Assembly (NCBI RefSeq): GCF_041435495.1
Contig: NZ_CP108644.1
Coordinates: forward strand, 2,170,001 to 2,234,000
Source: Streptomyces sp. NBC_01116
GTDB lineage: Bacteria > Actinomycetota > Actinomycetes > Streptomycetales > Streptomycetaceae
Length of the DNA stretch: 64,000 nt
Reading direction: 5' to 3'
Part shown: positions 17,872 to 26,100 of the stretch, piece by piece
How the letters are laid out: each line of letters starts with the position of its first letter
Numbering within the stretch: the first letter of the stretch is position 1
Made by a program: the position numbers and the translations under genes
The notes under the pieces: model-generated
Told to the model about the DNA's origin: nothing
Databases searched by the model: none
Seen by the model: only the letters and a program-made list of their open reading frames with translations

Positions 17872-18954
17872 ATGGCTCTGCCCCGTCTGCGTACCGTCGT
17901 GCTCGTCTCCGGCGCCGCCCTGCTCACCCGGCGCGCCCTGAGGCGCCGGATCGCCCGGTCCCCGCTGTGGCCGCTGCCCGCTCTGCCCGAGCCGGTGTCG
18001 GGCCACTCGAAGCGGCGCGCGACCTCGGTCCGCCGGCTGCTGATCACCGGGCGGACCGTGGTCGCCGACGGTGTCGTCCAGCTCCGGCTGGAGGGGGCCG
18101 GTCTGCCGCGCTGGGAGCCGGGGGCCCATCTGGACCTGGTGCTGCCGTCCGGTCTGGTGCGGCAGTACTCCCTGTGCGGCGACCCGGACGACACCGGTGC
18201 GTACACCGTGGCGACCCGGCTGGTGGAGGGCGGCCGCGGCGGTTCGCGGGAGGTGCACGAACAGCTCCGGGAGGGCCTGGAGATCGAGGTGCGCGGGCCG
18301 CGCAACCGCTTCCCGCTGGCCGAGGCCGGGGCCTACGTCTTCGTCGTCGGCGGCATCGGGATCACCCCGGTGTGGCCGATGCTGCGGTCGCTGGCCGCTT
18401 CGGGGGCGGACTGGCGGCTGCTGTACGGGGGCAGGTCGCGGGGGTCGATGCCGTTCCTGGCGGAGATCGAGGGGCTCGACGCGGACGGGGGCCGGGTCAC
18501 GGTCGTCGCCCAGGACGAGGCGGGTCACCCGGACGTCGCGGCGGCGCTGGGCGCGCTCGCCCCGGGCACGGCGGTCTACTGCTGCGGGCCCGAGCCGCTG
18601 ATGGACGCCGTCGCCGCCGCGCTCCCGGAGGGGCACCCGCTGCACCTGGAGCGGTTCTCGGCCGCGACGGGTGACGCGTCGGGCCCCGGCTCCGGGGCGT
18701 TCGAGGTGGAGTTGCGGCGCAGCGGGCGCACGGTGCCGGTCGCGGCCGGGCAGTCGGTGCTGGACGCGGTCCGCACGGCGGCGCCGCACGTCGCGTACTC
18801 CTGCGAGCAGGGGTTCTGCGGGACCTGCCAGCAGCGGGTCCTGGAGGGCGAGATCGATCACCGGGACGATCTGCTGACCGACGACGAGCGGGGCGACTCG
18901 ATGCTGATCTGCGTCTCGCGGTGCCGGGGCGGGCGTCTCGTCCTGGACCTGTAG
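17872..18954 (+). CDS. Ferredoxin-NAD(P)H reductase with C-terminal [2Fe-2S] domain (phthalate dioxygenase reductase-like)
   Basis: This 360-residue flavin/iron-sulfur electron-transfer protein has an FAD/FMN-binding barrel (about 50-150; 'LPSGLVRQYSLCGDPDD' carries the flavin RxYS motif). An NAD(P)H domain follows (about 155-255; 'YVFVVGGIGITPVWPML' and 'YCCGPEPLMDAV'). The C-terminal plant-type [2Fe-2S] domain has the ligands in YSCEQGFCGTCQQRV, with a last Cys in 'LICVSRC'. It starts 3 bases after the metal-dependent hydrolase gene, so the two are co-transcribed and probably work as reductase plus oxidising partner. An N-terminal Arg-rich segment could be a poor membrane anchor. Confidence 0.92.
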   Translation: MALPRLRTVVLVSGAALLTRRALRRRIARSPLWPLPALPEPVSGHSKRRATSVRRLLITGRTVVADGVVQLRLEGAGLPRWEPGAHLDLVLPSGLVRQYSLCGDPDDTGAYTVATRLVEGGRGGSREVHEQLREGLEIEVRGPRNRFPLAEAGAYVFVVGGIGITPVWPMLRSLAASGADWRLLYGGRSRGSMPFLAEIEGLDADGGRVTVVAQDEAGHPDVAAALGALAPGTAVYCCGPEPLMDAVAAALPEGHPLHLERFSAATGDASGPGSGAFEVELRRSGRTVPVAAGQSVLDAVRTAAPHVAYSCEQGFCGTCQQRVLEGEIDHRDDLLTDDERGDSMLICVSRCRGGRLVLDL

Positions 18955-19017
18955 GGCGCTCGCCGGCCGGTGCACGCCGGGCGCGACGCCCTCCCCGGCC
19001 CCGGATAGGCTGTCCGT

Positions 19018-19746
19018 ATGACGACCGGGATGCGGCGCAGGATGGGCGTCGAGGAGCGCAGACAGCAACTGATCGGCGTCGCGCTGGACTTGTTCAGCCG
19101 CCGCTCGCCCGAGGACGTGTCGATCGACGAGATCGCCGCGGCCGCCGGCATCTCCCGTCCGCTCGTGTACCACTACTTCCCCGGGAAGCAGAGCCTGTAC
19201 GAGGCGGCGCTGCGGCGGGCCGCGGACGAGCTGGCGGCCCGCTTCCTGGAGCCCCTGGAAGGGCCCCTGGGCGCGCGGCTGCTCCGGGTGATGGGGCGGT
19301 TCTTCGACTTCGTCGACGAGCACGGCCCCGGCTTCTCGGCGCTGATGCGGGGCGGGCCCGCGGTCGGTTCCTCCACGGCGAACGCCATGATCGACGGGGT
19401 GCGGCAGGCCGCGTACGAGCAGATCATCACGCATCTCGGGGTGACCGAACCACCGGCCCGGCTGGAGCTGGTGGTCCGCTCCTGGGTCTCGCTCGCCGAG
19501 TCGACGGCGCTGATCTGGCTGGACGGACGGCGCATCCCGCGCGCCGAGCTGGAGACGCAGCTGGTGCACGACTTCGCGGCGCTCGCCGCCGTCAGTGCCG
19601 CGTACGACCAGGAGATGGCGGGCATCGTGCTGCGGGTGCTGTCCCAGGAGCCGGCGGACGGCCCGTTCGGTGAACTGCTCGCCCGGCTCTCCGCGTTCGC
19701 CCCGGACGTGCCCGGCGTGCCCGCGCAGCGCCTGCCGCCGCGCTGA
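19018..19746 (+). CDS. TetR/AcrR family transcriptional regulator
   Basis: This is a 242-residue repressor. The N-terminal helix-turn-helix (about 12-58) reads RRQQLIGVALDLFSRRSPED, then IDEIAAAAGISRPLVYHYFP and GKQSLYEAALRRA. The C-terminal ligand-binding domain resembles TetR proteins that control fatty-acid or oxidoreductase genes. It lies 63 bases downstream of the ferredoxin-reductase gene in the same direction and is the obvious candidate regulator of that operon. A Pro-rich tail ends at the stop. Confidence 0.9.
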   Translation: MTTGMRRRMGVEERRQQLIGVALDLFSRRSPEDVSIDEIAAAAGISRPLVYHYFPGKQSLYEAALRRAADELAARFLEPLEGPLGARLLRVMGRFFDFVDEHGPGFSALMRGGPAVGSSTANAMIDGVRQAAYEQIITHLGVTEPPARLELVVRSWVSLAESTALIWLDGRRIPRAELETQLVHDFAALAAVSAAYDQEMAGIVLRVLSQEPADGPFGELLARLSAFAPDVPGVPAQRLPPR

Positions 19747-19747
19747 T

Positions 19748-19798
19748 CCCCGGCACGACCGCCGCCCCCCGGCACGACCGCCGGTCCCCGGCACGGCC
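19748..19798. repeat. Short tandem repeat between convergent genes
   Basis: CCCCGGCACGACCGCCG occurs at 19748-19764 and 19767-19783, with a partial third copy at 19786-19798. It fills most of the gap between the convergent TetR and DUF2470 genes. It has no obvious hairpin. Confidence 0.7.
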
Positions 19799-19815
19799 AG
19801 GGCCTTCCGTCCGGA

Positions 19816-20520
19816 TCAGGCCGGCAGGCCGTTGCGGTGGGAGACGCGGCGGGCGGCGGCCAGCAGGGCGTGGATCTGCGGGCCCGCCTGGTCGATCTCG
19901 GTGACCGGGCGGGGGAACGGCAGGGTGACGTCCTCGTGGGTGCTGGGGTATTCGAGCCGCAGGGTCACCCCGAAGCGGTCCATCGCCAGTGGCACGGCCC
20001 GGGTCATGCCGCGCTCCGGGCGGGGGTGGACGAGGCGCAGGAGCAGCGGGACGAGTTCGGCGTGGTCGTCCACCAGGTGGGTGAGCATGCCCGCCTCGCA
20101 GGCGGCGATCGGGTCGGTCTCCGCCTCCTCCAGCTCCTCCAGGGTGACGAAGGTGCGCCCCTGGGCGTCTTCCAGGACGGCCTGCCCGAACTCCATGCAG
20201 GTGCTCTGCTCGGTGCCGGTGCCGTACGGGGCGGCGAGCAGCCCGGTGACCGTGACGCGGGCGCGCAGCCGGTCGCGTACGGGGGTGGGGGCGATGTCCG
20301 TGAACTCCAGGCGGGCCGGGACGCGTTCGGCGCTCGGTGCGTGGCCGCCGTCGTTCGGGGCGTGCAGGTGGATGTGGCCCATCGCGCCCGTGCCGTCGAG
20401 GCGGCGGACTTCGGTGTGCAGTCCATCGCTGACCACGGTCATGGAGTGGGCGACGGTCAGGATCGACCGGACGCGCTCGGCGCGGGTCGGCTGCGTGGCG
20501 CGGGGGCGGGAAAGACGCAT
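19816..20520 (-). CDS. DUF2470 domain-containing protein (haem-utilisation-type)
   Basis: This cytoplasmic protein is about 234 residues long. The N-terminal part contains TRAERVRSILTVAHSMTVVS and the C-terminal part 'HAELVPLLLRLVHPRPERGM...VPLAMDRFGVTLRLEYP', a DUF2470 pattern. That domain is found at the C-terminus of HugZ-type haem oxygenases and related proteins. ATG 20520 has GGAGG 6 bases upstream. An iron-box palindrome lies at 20562-20580, 42 bases before the start, so it is probably repressed by a DmdR/IdeR-type regulator when iron is plentiful. A role in haem or iron handling is inferred from the domain and the box. Confidence 0.85.
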   Translation of the reverse strand: MRLSRPRATQPTRAERVRSILTVAHSMTVVSDGLHTEVRRLDGTGAMGHIHLHAPNDGGHAPSAERVPARLEFTDIAPTPVRDRLRARVTVTGLLAAPYGTGTEQSTCMEFGQAVLEDAQGRTFVTLEELEEAETDPIAACEAGMLTHLVDDHAELVPLLLRLVHPRPERGMTRAVPLAMDRFGVTLRLEYPSTHEDVTLPFPRPVTEIDQAGPQIHALLAAARRVSHRNGLPA

Positions 20521-20561
20521 CCGAGTCCTCCAGGAGGGGTCAGCGGAACCCAAGCGGTTAC

Positions 20562-20580
20562 TTAGGTATGCCTAACCTTA
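20562..20580 (-). promoter_or_regulatory. Iron box (DmdR1/IdeR-type operator)
   Basis: TTAGGTATGCCTAACCTTA matches the 19-bp actinobacterial iron-box consensus (TTAGGTTAGSCTAACCTAA) at 16 of 19 positions, with the TTAGG...CCTAA arms mostly intact. It lies 42-60 bases upstream of the DUF2470 start. Confidence 0.85.
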
Positions 20581-20642
20581 CTCACATGGTCCGGGTGTGG
20601 GTAGCCCGGGGACTCCATCGGCGTATCGCTCTCCGCTCACGC

Positions 20643-20810
20643 CTAAGGACTGTCCCGCACCCCCTGGCGGGCGCGCGACGACAGCTACGGCACCTCGCCG
20701 CGTTGTCGGAACGTCCCCATACATCCAGTATGCGGACGCCCCTCCGCCTTGCGATGCACCGCATCCGACGCCGCACGCTGATCCACCAGGGATTGCGGGA
20801 CAGCCCTTAG
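20643..20810. mobile_element. MITE-like element with 17-bp terminal inverted repeats
   Basis: This 168-bp non-coding segment is bounded by CTAAGGACTGTCCCGCA (20643-20659) and TGCGGGACAGCCCTTAG (20794-20810), perfect inverted repeats except for one base. It has no internal transposase. No clear target duplication is seen outside the repeats. The right end lies one base from the stop codon of the ATPase gene at 20812. The layout is that of a non-autonomous miniature inverted-repeat transposable element. Confidence 0.8.
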
Positions 20811-20811
20811 G

Positions 20812-23004
20812 TCAGAGCTGTAGCTCGGTACGCAGCGCGGCGGCGAGGCCGACCTCCGCGTTGTCCGACTGGCCGCGCTCGAAGGCGCGCTGGTACGCCT
20901 CGTCGCCGACGGCCGCCCGCGCCTGGAGCTCGCACCTCTCCCGGACCGGACCCAGCTCGGGCGTGCCGCGCTGGGGATGGCCGACCATGCGCCAGTAGGC
21001 GTGCCCGGTGCCGTAGATCCGGGCGGCCTGAGCGCCGGCGCCCTGGGCGGCGACGGCGGCGGCCAGGATGTCCAGGCCGAGCGCGATGCCGAAGCTGTCG
21101 CGGAGCCGGTGCTTGCCCGCGAGCATCGACCGGGCGTGCGCGGCGGAGGCCGCCGGGCGGTCCTGGAACAGGGCGATCAGGGCGAGCTGGTAGTCCGCGT
21201 AGGAACGGGTCCAGTACTCGCCGCCGCGTTCGCAGGCCCGGCGCAGCGTGGTGGCCGCCGCCTCGGACTCGTCGAGCCGGCCGAGCGCGGTGAGCGCGAA
21301 GACGGTGACGAGGTGGCAGCGCAGCCGGTGGGCCGCGCCCACCGGGACGCCCTCGGTCATCCGCAGGACCCGCCCGGCCGCCTCCAGGGCCGCGGCGGGC
21401 TCCCCGGTCATCAGCTGGGTGAGGCCGGAGAGATAGGCCGCGCCGAGCATCCCCTCGTCGTCCCGGTCGAACAGCGCGACGGCCGTGCACAGCGCCCCGT
21501 ACTTCTCCGCGGTCGCGAAGTCGCCCTGGAGCAGGGCCGCGACGCCGAGGACCCACTGCAGCCTGGTCAGGTGGGGCCCCTCCACGGGGCCCGCTTCCAG
21601 GGCGCGCTGGGCGTAGCTCCGGGCCTCGGAGAGGTGGCCGCAGCAGGCCCAGAAGAAGCCGACGCGGCCCGCCATCTCCTGGGCCCCGCCGACGTCGTGG
21701 ACGAGCAGGTGCTCCAGGGCGGCGCACAGGTCGAGGTGGGTGTCGGACACCTTGTGGTACCAGGACACCTGGTCCGCACCGGTCCAGCCGTCGTGGGCGC
21801 GGCGGGCGAGGCCGAGGAAGCTGCTCGCGTGCCGGTCGGCGGCGGCGCGGGCCTCGCCCAGCTCGGTGAGCCACATCCGGCCGTACTCCCGGAGGGTGTC
21901 GAGCATCCGGTAGCGGTCGCCGTCGCGCTGGACGACGCTCTGGGCGACGAGCCCCTGGAGCGCCCGGTCCACCTCGTCCGCGGTGAGCGGGCCGCCCGTG
22001 CAGACCTCGCGGGCGACCTCCTCGTCGAAGTCGGTCCGCAGCGGGGTGAGTCGGGCCCACAGGAGGCGCTCCAGCGGCGTGCACAGCTCGTGGGACCAGC
22101 CGATGGCGGTACGCAGGGTGCGGTGGCGGCGGGGCCACACCGTCGCGTCGGCGAGGAGGTCGAGGCGGGCCGTGTCCGGGCTCTCGTCGACCCCGTCCGC
22201 CCCGTCCGCCCCGGTCGGGCCCGGCGCCCCGGAACCGGGCGCGCCGAAGCCGGGTGCGAGGGCGAGGACGCCGCTGCGGCCGGGCCCGCCGTGGCCGGCG
22301 CTCCGGGCGTCGAAGCGGCTGCCGATGCGGGTGGCGAGCTGGGCCACGCTGTGCCGGCCGATGCCCGCGGCGGCCAGCTCGATGGCGAGCGGGATGCCTT
22401 CGAGGCGGCGGCAGATCTCGGCGGCCGCCGCCTCGTCGCCCGGGGCGTCGAGGCCGGCCCGGGGATCGGCGGCGCGCAGCCGGTCCGCGAAGAGCTGGAG
22501 GGCGTCGGGCGCGCCGTCGACCGGGAGCGGCGGCACCTCGACGACGTGCTCGCCCCGGGTGCCGAGCGGCTGCCTGCTGGTGACCAGGACGGTCAGGCCC
22601 GGTGAGGTGGTCAGGATCTCGGCCAGCAGATGGGAGCAGGCGGCGCGGAGGTGTTCGGCGGAGTCGAGGACCAGCAGGAGGTGCTTGTCGCCGAGCCATT
22701 CGCAGAGCGCCTCGACGGGCACCCGCAGGGTGTGGTCGGCGAGTCCGACCGCGTCCGAGACGGTGGGGAGCAGCAGCCCGTCGTCGTAGAGCGGGGAGAG
22801 GTCGGCCCACCAGGCGCCGTCCGCGTAACGGTCGGCGGCGGCGCTGGCGGCCCGGAGCGCGAGCCGGCTCTTGCCGACGCCGCCGGGGCCGATCAGGGTG
22901 GTCATCCGCCGGGTGGTCAACGCGGTTCCCAGCCGGGCCAGTTCGGCCCGCCTCCCGACGAAGCTGCTCGTCTCGTCGGGAAGGTATCCCACCTTGGTCA
23001 TCAT
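20812..23004 (-). CDS. Large STAND-type ATPase with TPR-like C-terminus (AfsR/LuxR-like, no HTH)
   Basis: This is a protein of about 730 residues starting at ATG 23004 (or 23001): MMTKVGYLPDETSSFVGR. The NB-ARC-type domain has Walker A LIGPGGVGKSRLALRAA, Walker B HLLLVLDSAEHL, 'VLVTSRQPLG', and the GxP motif 'RRLEGIPLAIELAAA'. The C-terminal 350 residues are helical repeats typical of AfsR/MalT-like signal proteins. No LuxR or SARP DNA-binding domain is visible at either end, although related Streptomyces regulators usually have one. An in-frame extension up to 23598 overlaps the pullulanase gene and is not credible. Its partner and target are unknown. Confidence 0.85.
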   Translation of the reverse strand: MMTKVGYLPDETSSFVGRRAELARLGTALTTRRMTTLIGPGGVGKSRLALRAASAAADRYADGAWWADLSPLYDDGLLLPTVSDAVGLADHTLRVPVEALCEWLGDKHLLLVLDSAEHLRAACSHLLAEILTTSPGLTVLVTSRQPLGTRGEHVVEVPPLPVDGAPDALQLFADRLRAADPRAGLDAPGDEAAAAEICRRLEGIPLAIELAAAGIGRHSVAQLATRIGSRFDARSAGHGGPGRSGVLALAPGFGAPGSGAPGPTGADGADGVDESPDTARLDLLADATVWPRRHRTLRTAIGWSHELCTPLERLLWARLTPLRTDFDEEVAREVCTGGPLTADEVDRALQGLVAQSVVQRDGDRYRMLDTLREYGRMWLTELGEARAAADRHASSFLGLARRAHDGWTGADQVSWYHKVSDTHLDLCAALEHLLVHDVGGAQEMAGRVGFFWACCGHLSEARSYAQRALEAGPVEGPHLTRLQWVLGVAALLQGDFATAEKYGALCTAVALFDRDDEGMLGAAYLSGLTQLMTGEPAAALEAAGRVLRMTEGVPVGAAHRLRCHLVTVFALTALGRLDESEAAATTLRRACERGGEYWTRSYADYQLALIALFQDRPAASAAHARSMLAGKHRLRDSFGIALGLDILAAAVAAQGAGAQAARIYGTGHAYWRMVGHPQRGTPELGPVRERCELQARAAVGDEAYQRAFERGQSDNAEVGLAAALRTELQL

Positions 23005-23073
23005 CACCGTCCGCACGCTGGGGCAGAGTGCGCCGGCGAGCCGACCGCCCCGGGTGGGGCTCCTGCCGCGCGC

Positions 23074-23123
23074 ACCGGGCCGGCCTCGCTCTCCCCGAGC
23101 GGGGAGAGCGAGGCCGGCCCGGT
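23074..23123 (-). terminator. Very strong hairpin terminator after the pullulanase gene
   Basis: A perfect 23-bp stem (23074-23096 with 23101-23123, core GGCCGGCCTCGCTCTCCCC) with a 4-base GAGC loop lies between the pullulanase stop at 23187 and the ATPase start at 23004, both on the minus strand. Confidence 0.85.
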
Positions 23124-23186
23124 GAACCAGGACGGCTGTCGCGGCTCCATTGCCGACGTCTGCCGTCACCGTAGTGCCGCCCGCGG

Positions 23187-26100
23187 TCAGCGCAGCGTGA
23201 AGACGGCCGCCGTGCGTCCCGGGACGGTGAAAACGGCCGATTTCGCGTCGTACCTGGCTCGTTTGACAGTAGAGTCCGCACCCTTGGCCTGGACGGGGTG
23301 CAGTGCGTACGTCTTCCCCGCCGGCGCGGCGAGCCGCTGGTCGGCGGGGGCCGGCGTGGCGTTGAGGACGACGACCAGGTCGCCGAGACGCATGGTGATC
23401 ACGCCCGGTGTCTCGGCCGTTCCGGAGAGCGGGAAGGACAGGGCCGACTGCACCTGTCCGGCGGTGCGCAGGGAGAACTCCTTCTGGGTGGAGCGGATGG
23501 TGAGCAGGTCGCGGTAGGCGGCCGAGGCCCCGTCGATCTGCGCGCACTTCGGCGCGATGGTGCCGGTGGCGGCCAGGAGCGGCTTCGCGTACGCCCACTT
23601 GTCACGGTTGTCGGCGGCGGGCGGCAGGCCCCGGCCGAAGCCGTTGCCGTCGCGGCAGTCCCAGTGCAGGGCGTTGAACCAGTCGCCGCTGTCGTAGGAG
23701 TTGCGGTCCAGTGACTTGGAGCGCAGCAGGTCGGTGCCCGCCTGGGAGAGCGAGGGGCCCTGGGAGAGGACGGAGGCGGCCATGGCCACCACCTGGGCCC
23801 TGGCGCGTTCGGCTGCCGTGGTGGAGGCCGGGAGCTTGAAGGCGAGGGTGTCGAAGAGGGGCTCGTTGTCGTGGGCGTCGGAGTAGGCGAGGGCGTCGCC
23901 GGGTGCGGCCGCGTATCCGGCGGGCGCCCCGTTGTAGTCGACCTCGGAGCCCTTGACCGTGCGGCCGGAGGTGTCGGTGAAGGTGTAGTCGGCGAGGTTG
24001 CCGGTGAGCCCGACCTTGATCAGGTCCTGGTAGTGCAGCAGCCGGGCCTTCTGCTCGGCGCGGGTGCCGTTGGCCGGGGAGGAGTTGGGGTCGGTGTAGA
24101 GGCCGGTGGCGAAGCCCTGGACGCCGGGGTCCTCGTCGAAGGGGCCGCCGCCGCGCACGGCGTCGCGGGCCCGGTCGGAGAAGGTGGCGATGCCGGTGCC
24201 GGCCATGTTCTTCTGGGTGGCCTGGACGAAGCGGGCGTCGTCCGCGATCTCGCCGAAGTTCCAGCCCTCGCCGTACAGGATGATCTTCTTGCCGTCGACG
24301 CCGTCCTCGGCGAGGGTGAGCCGGTCCAGCGCCTTGCGGACCTCGAGGATGTTGTCCTTGGGGTGGTGGCCCATCAGGTCGAAGCGGAAGCCGTCGACCT
24401 TGTACTCCTTCGCCCAGGTGACGATCGAGTCGACGACGAGCTTGCCCATCATGGTGTTCTCGGGCGCGGTGTTGGCGCAGCAGGTGGAGGTGGCGACGCT
24501 GCCGTCCTCCAGGAGCCGCTGGTAGTAGCCGGGGACGATCCTGTCGAGGACCGACTTGTCGTCCTGCCCGGAGGCGACGGTGTGGTTGTAGACGACGTCC
24601 ATGACGGTACGCAGTCCGGCCCGGTTGAGGCCCTGCACCATCTGCCGGAACTCGACCGTGCGCTCGGTGCCGTCCGGGTCGGAGGCGTAGGAGCCCTCGG
24701 GGACGGTGTAGTGCAGCGGGTCGTAGCCCCAGTTGAAGCCGTCCTTGGCGGCGGCCTTGCTGACGCAGGCCTGCTGCTCCTCGGAGTCGGGGGCGTAGAC
24801 GGACAGGTCGCAGGCGGGCTTCTGCTGGTCCTTCTTCTTCTCCGGGATCGTCCCGATGTCGAAGACGGGCAGCAGGTGGACGTAGCTGGTGCCGGAGTCG
24901 GCGAGCTTCTCGAGGTGCTTCATGCCCTTCGAGCGGGTGTCGGTGAAGGCGAGGTATTCACCGGGGTGTCGCGCCGTGCGGTCCGTGACGGAGAAGTCGC
25001 GGACGTGCAGTTCCTGGATCTGGGCGTCCCGCAGCGGGGTGGCGGCGGGCTTCCTCAGAGCGGACCAGCCGCGCGGTGCGAGCTCCGGGTCGGTGAGGTC
25101 GACGACGAGGCTGCGGGCGGAGTCGGCGGTCAGGGCGGTGGAGTAGGGGTCGGTGACCTTGTTGGTGACCAGCTTCTGGACGGTGGGGGCCCAGACGGTC
25201 ACGGCGTACCGGTAGGGCTTGCCCCGCCAGCTCTTCTTGCCGGTGACCGACCAGACGCCGGTGCGGTCGTCGCGCTTCATCGGGTGGGTGCGGCCGTCGA
25301 GTTCGAGCGAGACGGTCCGGGCGGTGGGGGCCCACACGGAGAGCGTGGGCGTGCCCTTGCGGAAGACCGGGCCGAGGTCGGCGGAGGCGGCCTTCTTCCC
25401 GTACAGGTCGTCCAGGATGCCCGCGGTCTGTACGCCGGTGGCGGCGAGCAGGGCCCCGTTGGCGGCGCGCTGGGTGGCGACGAGCTGGCCGCGCAGGGAC
25501 TCCCGGACCCGGTCCCGGTCGCGGGCGTCCACGGTGAACGCCGGGTAGTCCGTGAGGTGCGGGTACTTCGCCTTCTGCGCGTCACTCAGCGCGGACTGCG
25601 TGAGCCGCAGCCACCGGCCCTCGTCGGAGAGCGCCCCGTCGACGACGGAGATGCCGCCCTCGGGCGCGTACACGAGCTGCTGGCTGGTGGCGTCGGTGGC
25701 CTTCACCTTCCAGACGACGGTGTCCGCGTCGATCCACTGCGCCTCGGCCTTCGACAGGTCGGGGGCCGCGCCGCCGCCGGTCTGCGGGAGGAGGTAGCCG
25801 GGCTTGCCGCCGAGCATCCAGACCTCGTGGCCGTACGTGGCGAGGTCGAGGGACTGGTCGCTGGGCAGGTCCTTCTCGTCGCCCTTGTGCAGGATGTAGC
25901 CGAGGCTGGTGGCCCCCTCCACGAGCGGCACCTCGAAGGTGACCCCGTAGGCGTCCTTCCTCACCGGCGCCAGCGGCTTGGCCCAGTCGGTGGGCTCCTT
26001 GGCGCCGGTCCAGGTGTGCAGCCCCCAGCCGTCGTAGTTCCCGTCCGGGCGGTGGTAGTTGAGGACCGCCTTGGTGGTGTCCTGCGGCGGGGCCTCGGGG

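Noticed and set aside
20812..23598. Longer start for the STAND ATPase at 23598
   Set aside because: The extra 198 codons overlap the pullulanase gene and terminator and are low-complexity; the conserved N-terminus begins at 23004.
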